Position numbers and translations under genes: made by a program. Positions 7,748-15,272 of a stretch of DNA of 40,361 bases are shown here, piece after piece (position 1 is the stretch's first letter; each line of letters opens with the position of its first letter). The DNA is taken from positions 1 to 40,361 of the forward strand of contig JBJEQG010000138.1 of assembly GCA_051881635.1 (NCBI GenBank). Reading direction: 5' to 3'. Below the pieces are notes generated by a model, which was not told the origin of the DNA, did not search any database, and was given only the letters and a program-made list of their open reading frames with translations. Origin of the DNA: JBJEQG01 sp051881635. Its GTDB lineage: Bacteria > Bacillota > Clostridia > Oscillospirales > Acutalibacteraceae.

Positions 7748-9103
7748 ATGGAAGAAATCAATTACCCTAATAATCAAATTGATATTGTTGCCAAAATTGC
7801 CTATATGATTGGCGTGAGAAGAAGTTCACTTGAAATTTATACGGAAATTAAACCGGATTGCGTGGAAGAATTGGATAATATCAAAGCAACACGAATTATA
7901 CGCAGTTTGTGTCAGCTTCGCAGCCGTTTAATGACAAACTATTTAAGAACAGAAAACGCCATAAAATATGATTTGAAAAATTTAGATACTATGGGCGAAA
8001 TATACAGTAATGATGTGAAGATATTAAAGGATAACGGCGTTTCAATTTTGAAAGCAAATTATCGTGTTAATAGTTATATTATTGATATTAACGAGTTAAT
8101 TCGTGATTATATTGACCAATGCAAGGATTTATTTCCGGAATGGATTGAGTGGAAGTTTATCCGTAATCTTTTTATTATGCCAAACGGTACAAGAGAAGAA
8201 TGTATCAAAAATGAGAGTAATAAATATAGGGCTTCACGCAATACATATCCTTTTGGTTTGTATATCAACTGGCGGCCGGGTGAATTTGGAAATATTTTGA
8301 TTTCCGACAAGAAATTTTTAACAGTACTTTATAATCAAAACGGCTCATTGTTTGTGGATAAGAGTAAAGTTACAGACGCAAGCGACAGTGTTAAATCGGG
8401 TATTGGCGATTTTATAGACCAGGATACTTCAACGGTTATTGTTATCGACTGCGAAAATGTTGACCCTTATAAGTTTTATTCCGTTTTAAAGGGCTTAAAC
8501 AATGAGGAAGTTTCCAAAGTTAAACGCATTATTCTTTATGATGACATACATACAAGTTGTGCGTGGCGGCTTATGGAAAAATCCATTCAAATAGATTTGG
8601 GTATAAATATTCCCTTTGAGTATAATCTTGTAGAACGCATTAAAGTTGATAAATCGCTTGTGGATTTAAAAATGACGGCGGGCATTTCGGCGTATTTCTA
8701 TCGTGATAATATTAGTTCCTTTATTCTGTGTTCGAGTGACTCTGACTATTGGGGTGTTATTTCATCTATTCCCGATGCACGATTTTTGGTTATGATTGAG
8801 TACAGCAAGAGCGGTCCGGATATTAAGAATGCTTTGGAAAGTCGTGGGATTTTTTATTGTTATATGGACGATTTCTGTACGGGCAATATCAATCAGTTTA
8901 AAACATCTGTATTGAATTATGAATTGCATAAACATATAGATGATTTAATCGACATGAATGCCAACACATTGTTGGAAGATGTCTTTACACAATGCCGTTT
9001 GGAGGCATCAGACGCTGAGCGTAAAAATTTCTATGATAAGTTTATTAAGTCATTACGGTTAAAGATTGACAGTGACGGGCGAATGTATATAGACAATAAT
9101 TAA
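7748..9103 (+). CDS. NYN/PIN-like domain protein with large unknown N-terminal region
   Basis: A 451-residue soluble protein preceded by GAGGAGGAAAAA. Residues about 228-375 read as a NYN (PIN-like) nuclease domain: a first strand ending VIDCENV with acidic D234, a middle D306 in KSLVDLKM, and the SSDSDYW motif with D331 and D333. These are the acidic positions expected to bind metal for RNA cleavage. The first 225 residues are not recognised: a helical part and a segment with WRPGEFGN. The C-terminal 75 residues are helical and may be a small winged-helix-like domain. No clear promoter is visible in the 40 bases after the upstream terminator. RNA processing or decay is the likely role by family; the target is unknown. 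Confidence 0.72.
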   Translation: MEEINYPNNQIDIVAKIAYMIGVRRSSLEIYTEIKPDCVEELDNIKATRIIRSLCQLRSRLMTNYLRTENAIKYDLKNLDTMGEIYSNDVKILKDNGVSILKANYRVNSYIIDINELIRDYIDQCKDLFPEWIEWKFIRNLFIMPNGTREECIKNESNKYRASRNTYPFGLYINWRPGEFGNILISDKKFLTVLYNQNGSLFVDKSKVTDASDSVKSGIGDFIDQDTSTVIVIDCENVDPYKFYSVLKGLNNEEVSKVKRIILYDDIHTSCAWRLMEKSIQIDLGINIPFEYNLVERIKVDKSLVDLKMTAGISAYFYRDNISSFILCSSDSDYWGVISSIPDARFLVMIEYSKSGPDIKNALESRGIFYCYMDDFCTGNINQFKTSVLNYELHKHIDDLIDMNANTLLEDVFTQCRLEASDAERKNFYDKFIKSLRLKIDSDGRMYIDNN

Positions 9104-9144
9104 AATTGAAAATATGAGTCTATAAGGGCTTATAAATATAAAAA

Positions 9145-9167
9145 AGGCAGGAACAAAATTCCTGCCT
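9145..9167 (-). terminator. reverse-strand terminator of the ppa-membrane protein operon
   Basis: AGGCAGGAA (9145-9153) pairs with TTCCTGCCT (9159-9167). Read on the reverse strand, the stem is followed by a T-run (AAAAA at 9141-9145 on the forward strand). Confidence 0.8.
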
Positions 9168-9178
9168 CATCATATATA

Positions 9179-9221
9179 ACACCCTCACTTTTGAAGAAGT
9201 GAGGGTGTTTGTGTTTATTTT
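9179..9221 (+). terminator. forward-strand terminator of the NYN gene
   Basis: A 12-bp stem (9179-9190 with 9197-9208) is followed by a T-rich tail reaching into the convergent coding end. Only the forward side has the U-tract, so this hairpin ends the NYN transcript and its neighbour at 9145-9167 ends the opposite one. Confidence 0.75.
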
Positions 9222-10174
9222 TTCTTTTTGGATTTGTTGTCTTTGGTGTTTTTTGTTTCCTTTTTGGGTTTCTGTTCCTCAGCTTTTTCTTTTTCTCTCT
9301 TTGAAGAAAGCATAACATTAAAACGCTTTTCGTTTAAGAGTGCTTTAACAAATTGCGGGTGCTTTTCAGTAAATTCTGCCTCTAATTCAGGGTGCTTAAC
9401 AATATAATCTTCCTGTTGTTTAGCATAAATGCTGCCAATACCAAGAATAAGCAACAGCATATAAGCAAATATGGAAAGTAAAGAGCCAATATCCAAGTAT
9501 GAAGTGGAAACCAAAACCAAAATCAAAATCATCGCAGCTGACGATGCCAAAAGTGTTGTAACATTTTTAACATGACGCTTGCTATCAAACACATTGACAA
9601 AAAAGCCTAATGCGGGTAACAGTGCAAATAGCATATAAACCAAACCGCCGGCAGTGTTTGCCTCAGGGTCAATGTACTGTTGGGCGATATTGCCACAGAA
9701 AATCATCTGTAAAGCGGTCTGTGACACTATAACATAAGTTCCCGCCTTTTTTTGTGTGGAAAGAATTTCATCTTTCAGTGCCGTATAGCTTTCCTCAGTA
9801 TAAAGGTCGCTGTTTACGCTCATGCATTTGTCAAGTGTTTCCGAAAACTTTGTTATATCAACGCCGCTTTCAATGTTTCTATAAATCCATGTTCTTTGCA
9901 TGGTATCCATAGCAAGCGTGGTATCTTCGGGTTCAGCTTCCTTGTCCGTTTCTTTTTTGACAAGGTTGTCCATAGCTGTTTTGAGTTGTTGTGTGGTTTG
10001 GTCAACCTCAGTCTGTGTCATTTTATGGTCGAGAGAGGTTTCCATTTGAAGATTCATAGTAAAAAACGGCATGGACAAACAAAGAACGGTAAACAGGAAA
10101 AGAATAATGGTGAAAACACGCAAAATATAAGACGGTGTTTTAAGGGGCTTAAATCCTTTATTGAATAAACTCAT
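9215..10174 (-). CDS. four-helix membrane protein with outside loop and Lys-rich tail, unknown
   Basis: 319 residues from ATG 10174 (AAAGGA lies 9 bases upstream; the in-frame TTG at 10180 is too close). One membrane helix (about 18-38), a soluble region of about 135 residues, then three helices (about 175-250) and a cytoplasmic tail of about 70 residues. The tail is charged and ends in a run of Lys (KSKKKK), which could touch membrane lipid or nucleic acid. I do not recognise the family. It lies 22 bases after ppa and shares its terminator, so it is the second gene of that operon. Confidence 0.6.
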   Translation of the reverse strand: MSLFNKGFKPLKTPSYILRVFTIILFLFTVLCLSMPFFTMNLQMETSLDHKMTQTEVDQTTQQLKTAMDNLVKKETDKEAEPEDTTLAMDTMQRTWIYRNIESGVDITKFSETLDKCMSVNSDLYTEESYTALKDEILSTQKKAGTYVIVSQTALQMIFCGNIAQQYIDPEANTAGGLVYMLFALLPALGFFVNVFDSKRHVKNVTTLLASSAAMILILVLVSTSYLDIGSLLSIFAYMLLLILGIGSIYAKQQEDYIVKHPELEAEFTEKHPQFVKALLNEKRFNVMLSSKREKEKAEEQKPKKETKNTKDNKSKKKK

Positions 10175-10196
10175 GGGCAATATTCCTTTCAGGGAT

Positions 10197-10730
10197 TTAA
10201 AGCTTTACAAACTTTTCCTTATAGTTAGCAATCGTATAAGTGATAACTTTTATTGCTTCATCAACGCCCTTTACTTCGTCAACAACGGTTTCTTTGTTTT
10301 CCAAAGTTTTATAAACCGTAAAGAAGTGGCACATTTCTTCAAAGATATGCTTGGGCAGTTCAGAAATATCTTTGTAGTTGTTGTAAGTTGGGTCTTCAAA
10401 CGGAATGGCAATAATTTTTTCGTCATTATTGCCGTTATCCAACATCGTGATAACACCAATCGGGTAACAACGAACCAATGTCAATGAATCAATCGGTTCT
10501 GAGCAAAGCACAAGAACATCTAATGGGTCAAGGTCATCGGCGTATGTTCTCGGAATAAAGCCGTAATTTGCGGGATAATGGGTTGATGTATGGAGAATAC
10601 GGTCAAGTTTCATCAAGCCTGTTTGCTTATCCAGCTCATACTTTTTCTTACTGCCTTTTGGAATTTCGATAACGGCAATAAAGTCTTCGGGTGTAATACG
10701 GGAAGAATCTATGTCATGCCAAATGTTCAT
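10197..10730 (-). CDS. ppa: inorganic pyrophosphatase, family I
   Basis: A 177-residue cytoplasmic enzyme hydrolysing pyrophosphate to two phosphates, which pulls biosynthetic reactions forward. Family I features: EIPKGSKKKYE near residue 25, YPANYGFIPRTY, and the metal-binding signature DDLDPLDVLVL; the length is typical. Ribosome site AGGAGATGG precedes ATG 10730. First gene of a two-gene reverse operon with the membrane protein 22 bases downstream. The promoter lies at 10769-10797, divergent from the YerB-like gene. Confidence 0.96.
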   Translation of the reverse strand: MNIWHDIDSSRITPEDFIAVIEIPKGSKKKYELDKQTGLMKLDRILHTSTHYPANYGFIPRTYADDLDPLDVLVLCSEPIDSLTLVRCYPIGVITMLDNGNNDEKIIAIPFEDPTYNNYKDISELPKHIFEEMCHFFTVYKTLENKETVVDEVKGVDEAIKVITYTIANYKEKFVKL

Positions 10731-10768
10731 GGAAATCCATCTCCTGTCTGATTTTTTTTAACACTGTT

Positions 10769-10797
10769 ATTGTAACATAAGTTTCCGCATATTTCTA
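10769..10797 (-). promoter_or_regulatory. probable promoter of ppa
   Basis: On the reverse strand: TAGAAA (10797-10792), 17-base spacer, TACAAT (10774-10769), about 40 bases before ppa. The -35 is a partial match. Confidence 0.45.
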
Positions 10798-10850
10798 TAT
10801 TATTTTTGCAATATTAAAAGAAAATTTAGAAAAATAAATACAAAAAATAC

Positions 10851-10879
10851 TTTAAATATAATTGAATTTTATGTATAAT
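10851..10879 (+). promoter_or_regulatory. promoter of the YerB-like lipoprotein gene
   Basis: TTTAAA (10851-10856), 17-base spacer, TATAAT (10874-10879). The -10 is perfect, the -35 partial. Confidence 0.55.
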
Positions 10880-10911
10880 TGTTATAACTAAAAACGGAAA
10901 GGGTGTTTTGT

Positions 10912-12000
10912 TTGAAACAAAGGGCAAAGAGAGTTTTAATATTCGGACTTTTAATGACCATGATTTTATGTGCAGGCTGTTCCGGCGGAGAGGAGAAACC
11001 TTCGGAAATCATTGAAAGTTCTGTAAAGGAGAGTTCTGTACAGTCTGTTGTTGAAGAAAGCAAGGTCAGCGAAATTTCTGAGGAAAGCACAAAACGCTTT
11101 ACAAATCCGCTGACCGGTCTTGAAATGGACGAAAACCTTTTTAATACAAAACCTGTGGCAATTATGATTAACAATATTGAATACGCACAGCCATTGATGG
11201 GAATTTCAAAAGCGGATATTGCGTATGAATGTTTGGTTGAGGGCGGTATTACCCGCATTGTGGCAGTGTATAAAGATGTGGCATCTGTGGGGACGATTGG
11301 CAGTATTCGCAGTGCAAGACCGCCATTTATTGAATTGGCAAGAGGTTTAGACGCACTGTATGTTTATTGCGGTACAAGTAAGCAAGCCAACAAGCTGTTA
11401 AAACAAGATGTTTTGGAACACTTTGATGTTGCATATTATAGCGATATGGCATGGAGGGACAGTGACAGAGTGGCGGCAGGCTATGCAGTGGAGCATACAC
11501 TTGTAACGGACGGAAAAAAGCTGTTTTCATTAGCGAAAAACTATGGTGTTGATATGACAACGGAAAATACCTATACGCAGAAATTCGGAACAGACAGTCA
11601 ATGTATGCAAGGCAAAAATGCAAACGAAATTACCGCTAGATTTTCAAGTTATAAAACAACAACTTTTAAGTATGACAAAGACACAAAAAAATATACGGTT
11701 GAGCAATTCGGTGAGGAACAATATGACGATACTTATGACTGTAAGAATACCGTTGAAAATGTTTTGATTCTCAATGTCAATTCCTATTTGATTGACGATG
11801 AGCATATCAATTTAGACTTGGTAGGAAGTGGCAGTGGATATTATTTTACTCATGGCAAGTATATTCCAATCAAGTGGTCAAAAGCCGATTCAAATAGTCC
11901 AATCATTTATACAGATGAAAATGGTGCAGCATTGATTATGACGGCGGGACGGCAATATGTATGTTGTGTTCCATTAAATAACACACCAACCATTTCCTAA
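10912..12000 (+). CDS. yerB: YerB-like DUF3048 lipoprotein
   Basis: 362 residues from TTG 10912. The ribosome site GGAAAGGGTG overlaps the alternative GTG 10903, which is therefore unlikely. The signal peptide ends in a lipobox ending AGC, followed by a Ser/Glu-rich linker. The DUF3048 core begins at NPLTGLEMDE and runs through PVAIMINNI, QPLMGISKADIAYECLVEGG, ITRIVAVY and GTIGSIRSARPPFIELA; the second half includes NVLILNVNSY and GSGSGYYFTHGKYIPIKWSK. This is the whole YerB fold. Its job is not established. Monocistronic: own promoter upstream, hairpin terminator at 12013-12033. Divergent from ppa. Confidence 0.9.
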   Translation: MKQRAKRVLIFGLLMTMILCAGCSGGEEKPSEIIESSVKESSVQSVVEESKVSEISEESTKRFTNPLTGLEMDENLFNTKPVAIMINNIEYAQPLMGISKADIAYECLVEGGITRIVAVYKDVASVGTIGSIRSARPPFIELARGLDALYVYCGTSKQANKLLKQDVLEHFDVAYYSDMAWRDSDRVAAGYAVEHTLVTDGKKLFSLAKNYGVDMTTENTYTQKFGTDSQCMQGKNANEITARFSSYKTTTFKYDKDTKKYTVEQFGEEQYDDTYDCKNTVENVLILNVNSYLIDDEHINLDLVGSGSGYYFTHGKYIPIKWSKADSNSPIIYTDENGAALIMTAGRQYVCCVPLNNTPTIS

Positions 12001-12012
12001 AAATGATAATAG

Positions 12013-12048
12013 AGGGGCGGCAAAACTGCTCCTTTATCTTTATTTTTG
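12013..12048 (+). terminator. terminator of the YerB-like gene
   Basis: AGGGGCGG (12013-12020) pairs with CTGCTCCT (12026-12033) with two G-U pairs, followed by a T-rich stretch. Confidence 0.7.
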
Positions 12049-12054
12049 CTTTTC

Positions 12055-12083
12055 TTGAAGTGTAAAAATCTTTGTGTTATACT
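12055..12083 (+). promoter_or_regulatory. sigma-A promoter of the luxS run
   Basis: TTGAAG (12055-12060), 17-base spacer, TATACT (12078-12083), about 27 bases before the luxS start. Confidence 0.8.
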
Positions 12084-12117
12084 TTTATAAAGGATAGATT
12101 TTGAACGGGGAGAGAAA

Positions 12118-12582
12118 ATGATGAAGAAAATTGCAAGTTTTACAATCAATCATGATGTTTTGACAAAGGGAATGTATATTTCCCGTATTGACGGTGATGC
12201 CGTAACCTATGATGTGCGTATGAAAAAACCAAATGGCGGAGATTATCTGGAAGATAATGCCCTTCATACACTTGAACATTTAATGGCAACTTATATGAGA
12301 AATACCAAATTTTCCGACAGCGTAATTTATGTCGGACCTATGGGTTGCCGTACAGGGTTTTATGTTATTTTGAGGGATAGTGTTTCTTATGAGGACGCCA
12401 TTCGTTTGGTACGGGAATCCCTTATCTTTTCGGCGGAATTTGAGGGTGAAATTCCGGGCAGTACACAAAGAGAATGTGGCAATTATTTGGCACACGATTT
12501 GAACGGTGCAAAAGCAGTAGCGGCGGATATGGCGGAAGTTTTGCGTGATTGGACACCTGAATGTCTGAAATATCCCGAATAA
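12118..12582 (+). CDS. luxS: S-ribosylhomocysteine lyase LuxS
   Basis: A 154-residue cytoplasmic enzyme that splits S-ribosylhomocysteine into homocysteine and DPD, the precursor of AI-2. Metal ligands are all present: H50 and H54 of HTLEH and C120 of RECGNYL; E53 is the base, and C77 in GPMGCRTGFY matches the catalytic Cys. Length is normal. ATG 12118 is followed by a second ATG; both suit the GGGGAGA site. First gene of a run continuing 13 bases later with the SGNH hydrolase and then the sirtuin. No MTA/SAH nucleosidase (pfs) or metabolic neighbour is nearby, so its substrate must be made by a gene elsewhere. Confidence 0.96.
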   Translation: MMKKIASFTINHDVLTKGMYISRIDGDAVTYDVRMKKPNGGDYLEDNALHTLEHLMATYMRNTKFSDSVIYVGPMGCRTGFYVILRDSVSYEDAIRLVRESLIFSAEFEGEIPGSTQRECGNYLAHDLNGAKAVAADMAEVLRDWTPECLKYPE

Positions 12583-12595
12583 GGAGAATTTTACG

Positions 12596-13234
12596 ATGAA
12601 GAATATTCTGTGTTTTGGTGATTCCAACACCTTTGGACATAAACCCGACCGCACAGGACGCTATGCCTATAATGAGAGGTGGACAGGAATTTTGGCACAG
12701 CGTTTGGGTACGGAGTATCGGGTTATTGAGGAGGGGCTGAACGGACGCACAACCGTTTTTCGTGATGATGAAAAGCCTTTTGCAACAGGAATTGATTATA
12801 TTTTTCCATGTTTAATGTCCCATCGTCCGCTGGACTTGGTTATTGTAATGTTGGGAACAAATGACTGTAAAACAAAGTTTCATGCCGAACCCAAAGATAT
12901 TGCCGACGGTTTGGAGCAGATTTTGGACTGTATTCAACAACCGTTTTATGAACAGATACCAAAGGTTTTAATTTTAGTTCCTGCATCTATTGCCGAAAGC
13001 GAGGACCGCTCGGAATTTTACGGAGAGTTTTTCAATCATTATTTGAAAGTGTCACAGGGATTGGCAGAATGTTATAAAGCGGTTGCCGAAAAAAGGGATT
13101 GTTATTTCTTGGATATTAACACAGTGGCAAAAACATCGGAAATAGACGGTGTACATTTTGATTTGTCGGCTCACCGACAAATTGCTGTTGCTGTCGAAAA
13201 AAAAATTCGAGAGGAAATTTTTCCTGTAATATAA
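12596..13234 (+). CDS. SGNH/GDSL-family esterase
   Basis: 212 residues, no signal peptide. All four SGNH blocks are visible: GDSN with nucleophile S10, the Gly block near EEGLNGRTT, GTND with its Asn, and the closing DGVHFDLSAH carrying the Asp/His pair. It most resembles bacterial arylesterase-type SGNH hydrolases; the acyl or acetyl substrate cannot be told. Ribosome site AAGGAGAA. It sits 13 bases after luxS and 13 before the sirtuin gene, so it is co-transcribed. Confidence 0.88.
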   Translation: MKNILCFGDSNTFGHKPDRTGRYAYNERWTGILAQRLGTEYRVIEEGLNGRTTVFRDDEKPFATGIDYIFPCLMSHRPLDLVIVMLGTNDCKTKFHAEPKDIADGLEQILDCIQQPFYEQIPKVLILVPASIAESEDRSEFYGEFFNHYLKVSQGLAECYKAVAEKRDCYFLDINTVAKTSEIDGVHFDLSAHRQIAVAVEKKIREEIFPVI

Positions 13235-13247
13235 GGAGGGGCAGATT

Positions 13248-13961
13248 ATGTATGAGGAACTGAAAAAAATTATTGGCAACGCAAAACGCATTGTTTTTTT
13301 CGGCGGAGCAGGGGTATCAACGGAAAGCGGTATTCCCGATTTTCGCAGTGTAGACGGATTGTATCATCAACGCTATAAATATCCGCCAGAAACGATTTTA
13401 AGCCATAGCTTTTTTGTGTCACATACAGATGAATTTTTCGATTTCTATTGGGAAAAAATGATTTGCATGGACGCTCAGCCTAATAAAGCCCATTTAGCAT
13501 TGGCTCGTTTGGAAGAAAATGGAAAACTGACCGCTGTTGTGACACAAAATATTGACGACTTACACCAAAAAGCAGGCAGTCGGGAGGTTTTGGAACTGCA
13601 TGGTTCGGTATGGAGAAATTACTGTGCAAAGTGCGGAAAGTATTATGACCTCAAAGATATTGTTCGCAAAACGGGAACGCCAAGATGTACTTGTGGTGGC
13701 ATTATTAAGCCTGATGTTGTTCTGTATGAAGAAGGTTTGGACGATGACATCATAAGCAAATCAATCAATCATATTTCCAAGGCAGATGTTTTGATTATCG
13801 GCGGCACATCTTTGGCAGTTTATCCGGCAGCCGGGTTAATTCAATACTTTTCTGGTAATCACCTTGTTTTGATTAACAAGTCAGAAACACCTGCGGACAA
13901 TATGGCGGATTTGGTTATTCATGAACCTATTGGACAGGTTTTGTCGGAGGTTGTAGACTGA
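13248..13961 (+). CDS. cobB: NAD-dependent protein deacylase (Sir2 family)
   Basis: A 237-residue cytoplasmic sirtuin that removes acyl groups from lysine, consuming NAD. NAD pocket GGAGVSTESGIPDFRS (about 19-34), TQNIDDLHQKAG (99-110) and catalytic H118 in LELHGS are intact. The zinc site is C126xxC129 and C147xC149, an allowed short spacing. A strong AAGGAGG site precedes the ATG. The stop TGA shares one base with the ATG of the following GNAT acetyltransferase gene, implying translational coupling. A linked deacylase and acetyltransferase suggests a writer-eraser pair for one target (inference). Confidence 0.94.
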   Translation: MYEELKKIIGNAKRIVFFGGAGVSTESGIPDFRSVDGLYHQRYKYPPETILSHSFFVSHTDEFFDFYWEKMICMDAQPNKAHLALARLEENGKLTAVVTQNIDDLHQKAGSREVLELHGSVWRNYCAKCGKYYDLKDIVRKTGTPRCTCGGIIKPDVVLYEEGLDDDIISKSINHISKADVLIIGGTSLAVYPAAGLIQYFSGNHLVLINKSETPADNMADLVIHEPIGQVLSEVVD

Positions 13962-14467
13962 TGTTGAGATTAAGACCATATAAGAAGTGCGATGCCCAAT
14001 ATATTGTCCAGTGGATTAAAGATGAAGTTTCTTTCAGAAAATGGTGTGCGGACCGATATGAAAGTTATCCAATTACCGCCGAAGATATAAATAATCATTA
14101 TGAAGGTTTTGCATACAGCGAAAACTTTTTTCCAATGACAGCATTTGATGATACAGGTGTTGTAGGACATTTAATTATGCGGTTTACGGACGAGGAAAAG
14201 AAAATTGCCCGTTTTGGTTTTATTATTGTCGATGACAGCAAACGGGGCAAGGGTTATGGAAAAGAATTGCTTTTCCTATCGCTCAAATATGCCTTTGAGA
14301 TATTAAAGGTCAAAAAGGTAACGCTTGGTGTGTTTGAAAATAATGAACCAGCTTATTATTGCTATAAAGCTGTTGGTTTTAAAGATGTTGTTTTGAACGA
14401 AACAGAGTTTTATCATGTGTTGAATGAAGATTGGAAATGTTTGGAGTTGGAGGTCGGCTGCAATTAA
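13961..14467 (+). CDS. GNAT-family N-acetyltransferase
   Basis: 168 residues. The acetyl-CoA pyrophosphate loop is RGKGYG in VDDSKRGKGYGKELL, followed by the helix ending at a typical late NEPAYYCYKAVGF. The N-terminal half (LRPYKKCDAQYIVQWIKD) resembles RimJ/RimL-type enzymes that acetylate proteins or small amines. Its ATG overlaps the sirtuin stop by one base, so it is probably translated by reinitiation. The substrate is unknown; pairing with the upstream deacylase is the only clue. Confidence 0.85.
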   Translation: MLRLRPYKKCDAQYIVQWIKDEVSFRKWCADRYESYPITAEDINNHYEGFAYSENFFPMTAFDDTGVVGHLIMRFTDEEKKIARFGFIIVDDSKRGKGYGKELLFLSLKYAFEILKVKKVTLGVFENNEPAYYCYKAVGFKDVVLNETEFYHVLNEDWKCLELEVGCN

Positions 14468-14507
14468 AACAGCAGACTTTTAATGAGATGTTTAGGGAGA
14501 TTTTAAG

Positions 14508-15113
14508 ATGATTTCGGTAACAATAAATAATATAGATTTAAAATTTGAAACAGTAGTTTCAAATTTTTCTCCTAATAATATTGATATTGGTACATTAGCT
14601 ATGCTATCGGTAGTTGATTTTTCGCAAAATGATAAAGTATTGGATTTAGGCTGCGGATATGGAGTGGTCGGAATACTTGCAGGAAAACTGATTGGTCAAA
14701 ATAATGTTGTTATGTGTGATATTTCTGACAGTGCGGTGGATCAAGCTAAAAAAAATGCAAGACTAAATCAAGTTCCGAATATTGATATTAGATTAAGTAA
14801 CGGATTTCAGAATGTACCAGATAACGATTTTACTTTAATTCTTTCTAATCCTCCATATCATACAGATTTTTCCGTAGCTAAACACTTTATTGAAGTTGGA
14901 TTTAAAAAATTATTGCTTGGTGGAAGATTGGTTATGGTTACAAAAAGACTTGATTGGTATAAAAATAAAATCACCTCGATTTTTGGCGGTGTAAAGGTAT
15001 ATCAAATCAATGGATATTATGTTTTTGTGGCAGAAAAACGCAATAATATAGTGAAAAGGAAAGAGAAAAACAAAAACAAACTTTCAAAAAAATTACGGCG
15101 AAAATACGGATAA
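14508..15113 (+). CDS. RsmC-like small-domain methyltransferase
   Basis: 201 residues. SAM-binding motif I is LDLGCGYGVVG (near 46-56), motif II ends in CDIS, and the N6/N2 amino-methyltransferase motif NPPY is present in LSNPPYH. This places it in the MTS superfamily with RsmC/RlmG, which methylate guanines of ribosomal RNA; the partner RNA is not known here. The tail is very Lys/Arg-rich (from KRKEKNKN to KLRRKYG), likely an RNA-binding extension. Codon use is visibly more AT-rich than in the sirtuin and esterase genes upstream. Site AGGGAGA precedes ATG, 40 bases after the GNAT gene. Confidence 0.85.
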   Translation: MISVTINNIDLKFETVVSNFSPNNIDIGTLAMLSVVDFSQNDKVLDLGCGYGVVGILAGKLIGQNNVVMCDISDSAVDQAKKNARLNQVPNIDIRLSNGFQNVPDNDFTLILSNPPYHTDFSVAKHFIEVGFKKLLLGGRLVMVTKRLDWYKNKITSIFGGVKVYQINGYYVFVAEKRNNIVKRKEKNKNKLSKKLRRKYG

Positions 15114-15160
15114 TCAGCAAATAACTTATTGTAAGGGCAGTAAGTGTAGGAACTACATAT

Positions 15161-15205
15161 ACCGCTGTATATGGGTAATTCCATAGTGGCGGTTTTCATT
15201 TTTTG
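15161..15205 (+). terminator. first terminator after the methyltransferase gene
   Basis: ACCGC (15161-15165) pairs with GCGGT (15189-15193). An inner ATGG/CCAT stem and G-U pairs extend the hairpin, and a T-rich tail follows (TTTTCATTTTTT). Confidence 0.65.
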
Positions 15206-15211
15206 CAGATA

Positions 15212-15250
15212 AAAACCCACTGAAAAGCAAGTTACTTTTCAGTGGGTTTT
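15212..15250. terminator. bidirectional terminator between methyltransferase and glyQS
   Basis: A perfect 16-bp stem (15212-15227 with 15235-15250) with a 7-base loop. Each strand ends in a T-run, suiting the convergent genes. Confidence 0.9.
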
Positions 15251-15272
15251 GTGTTTTTATTGTTGTGTTGAA

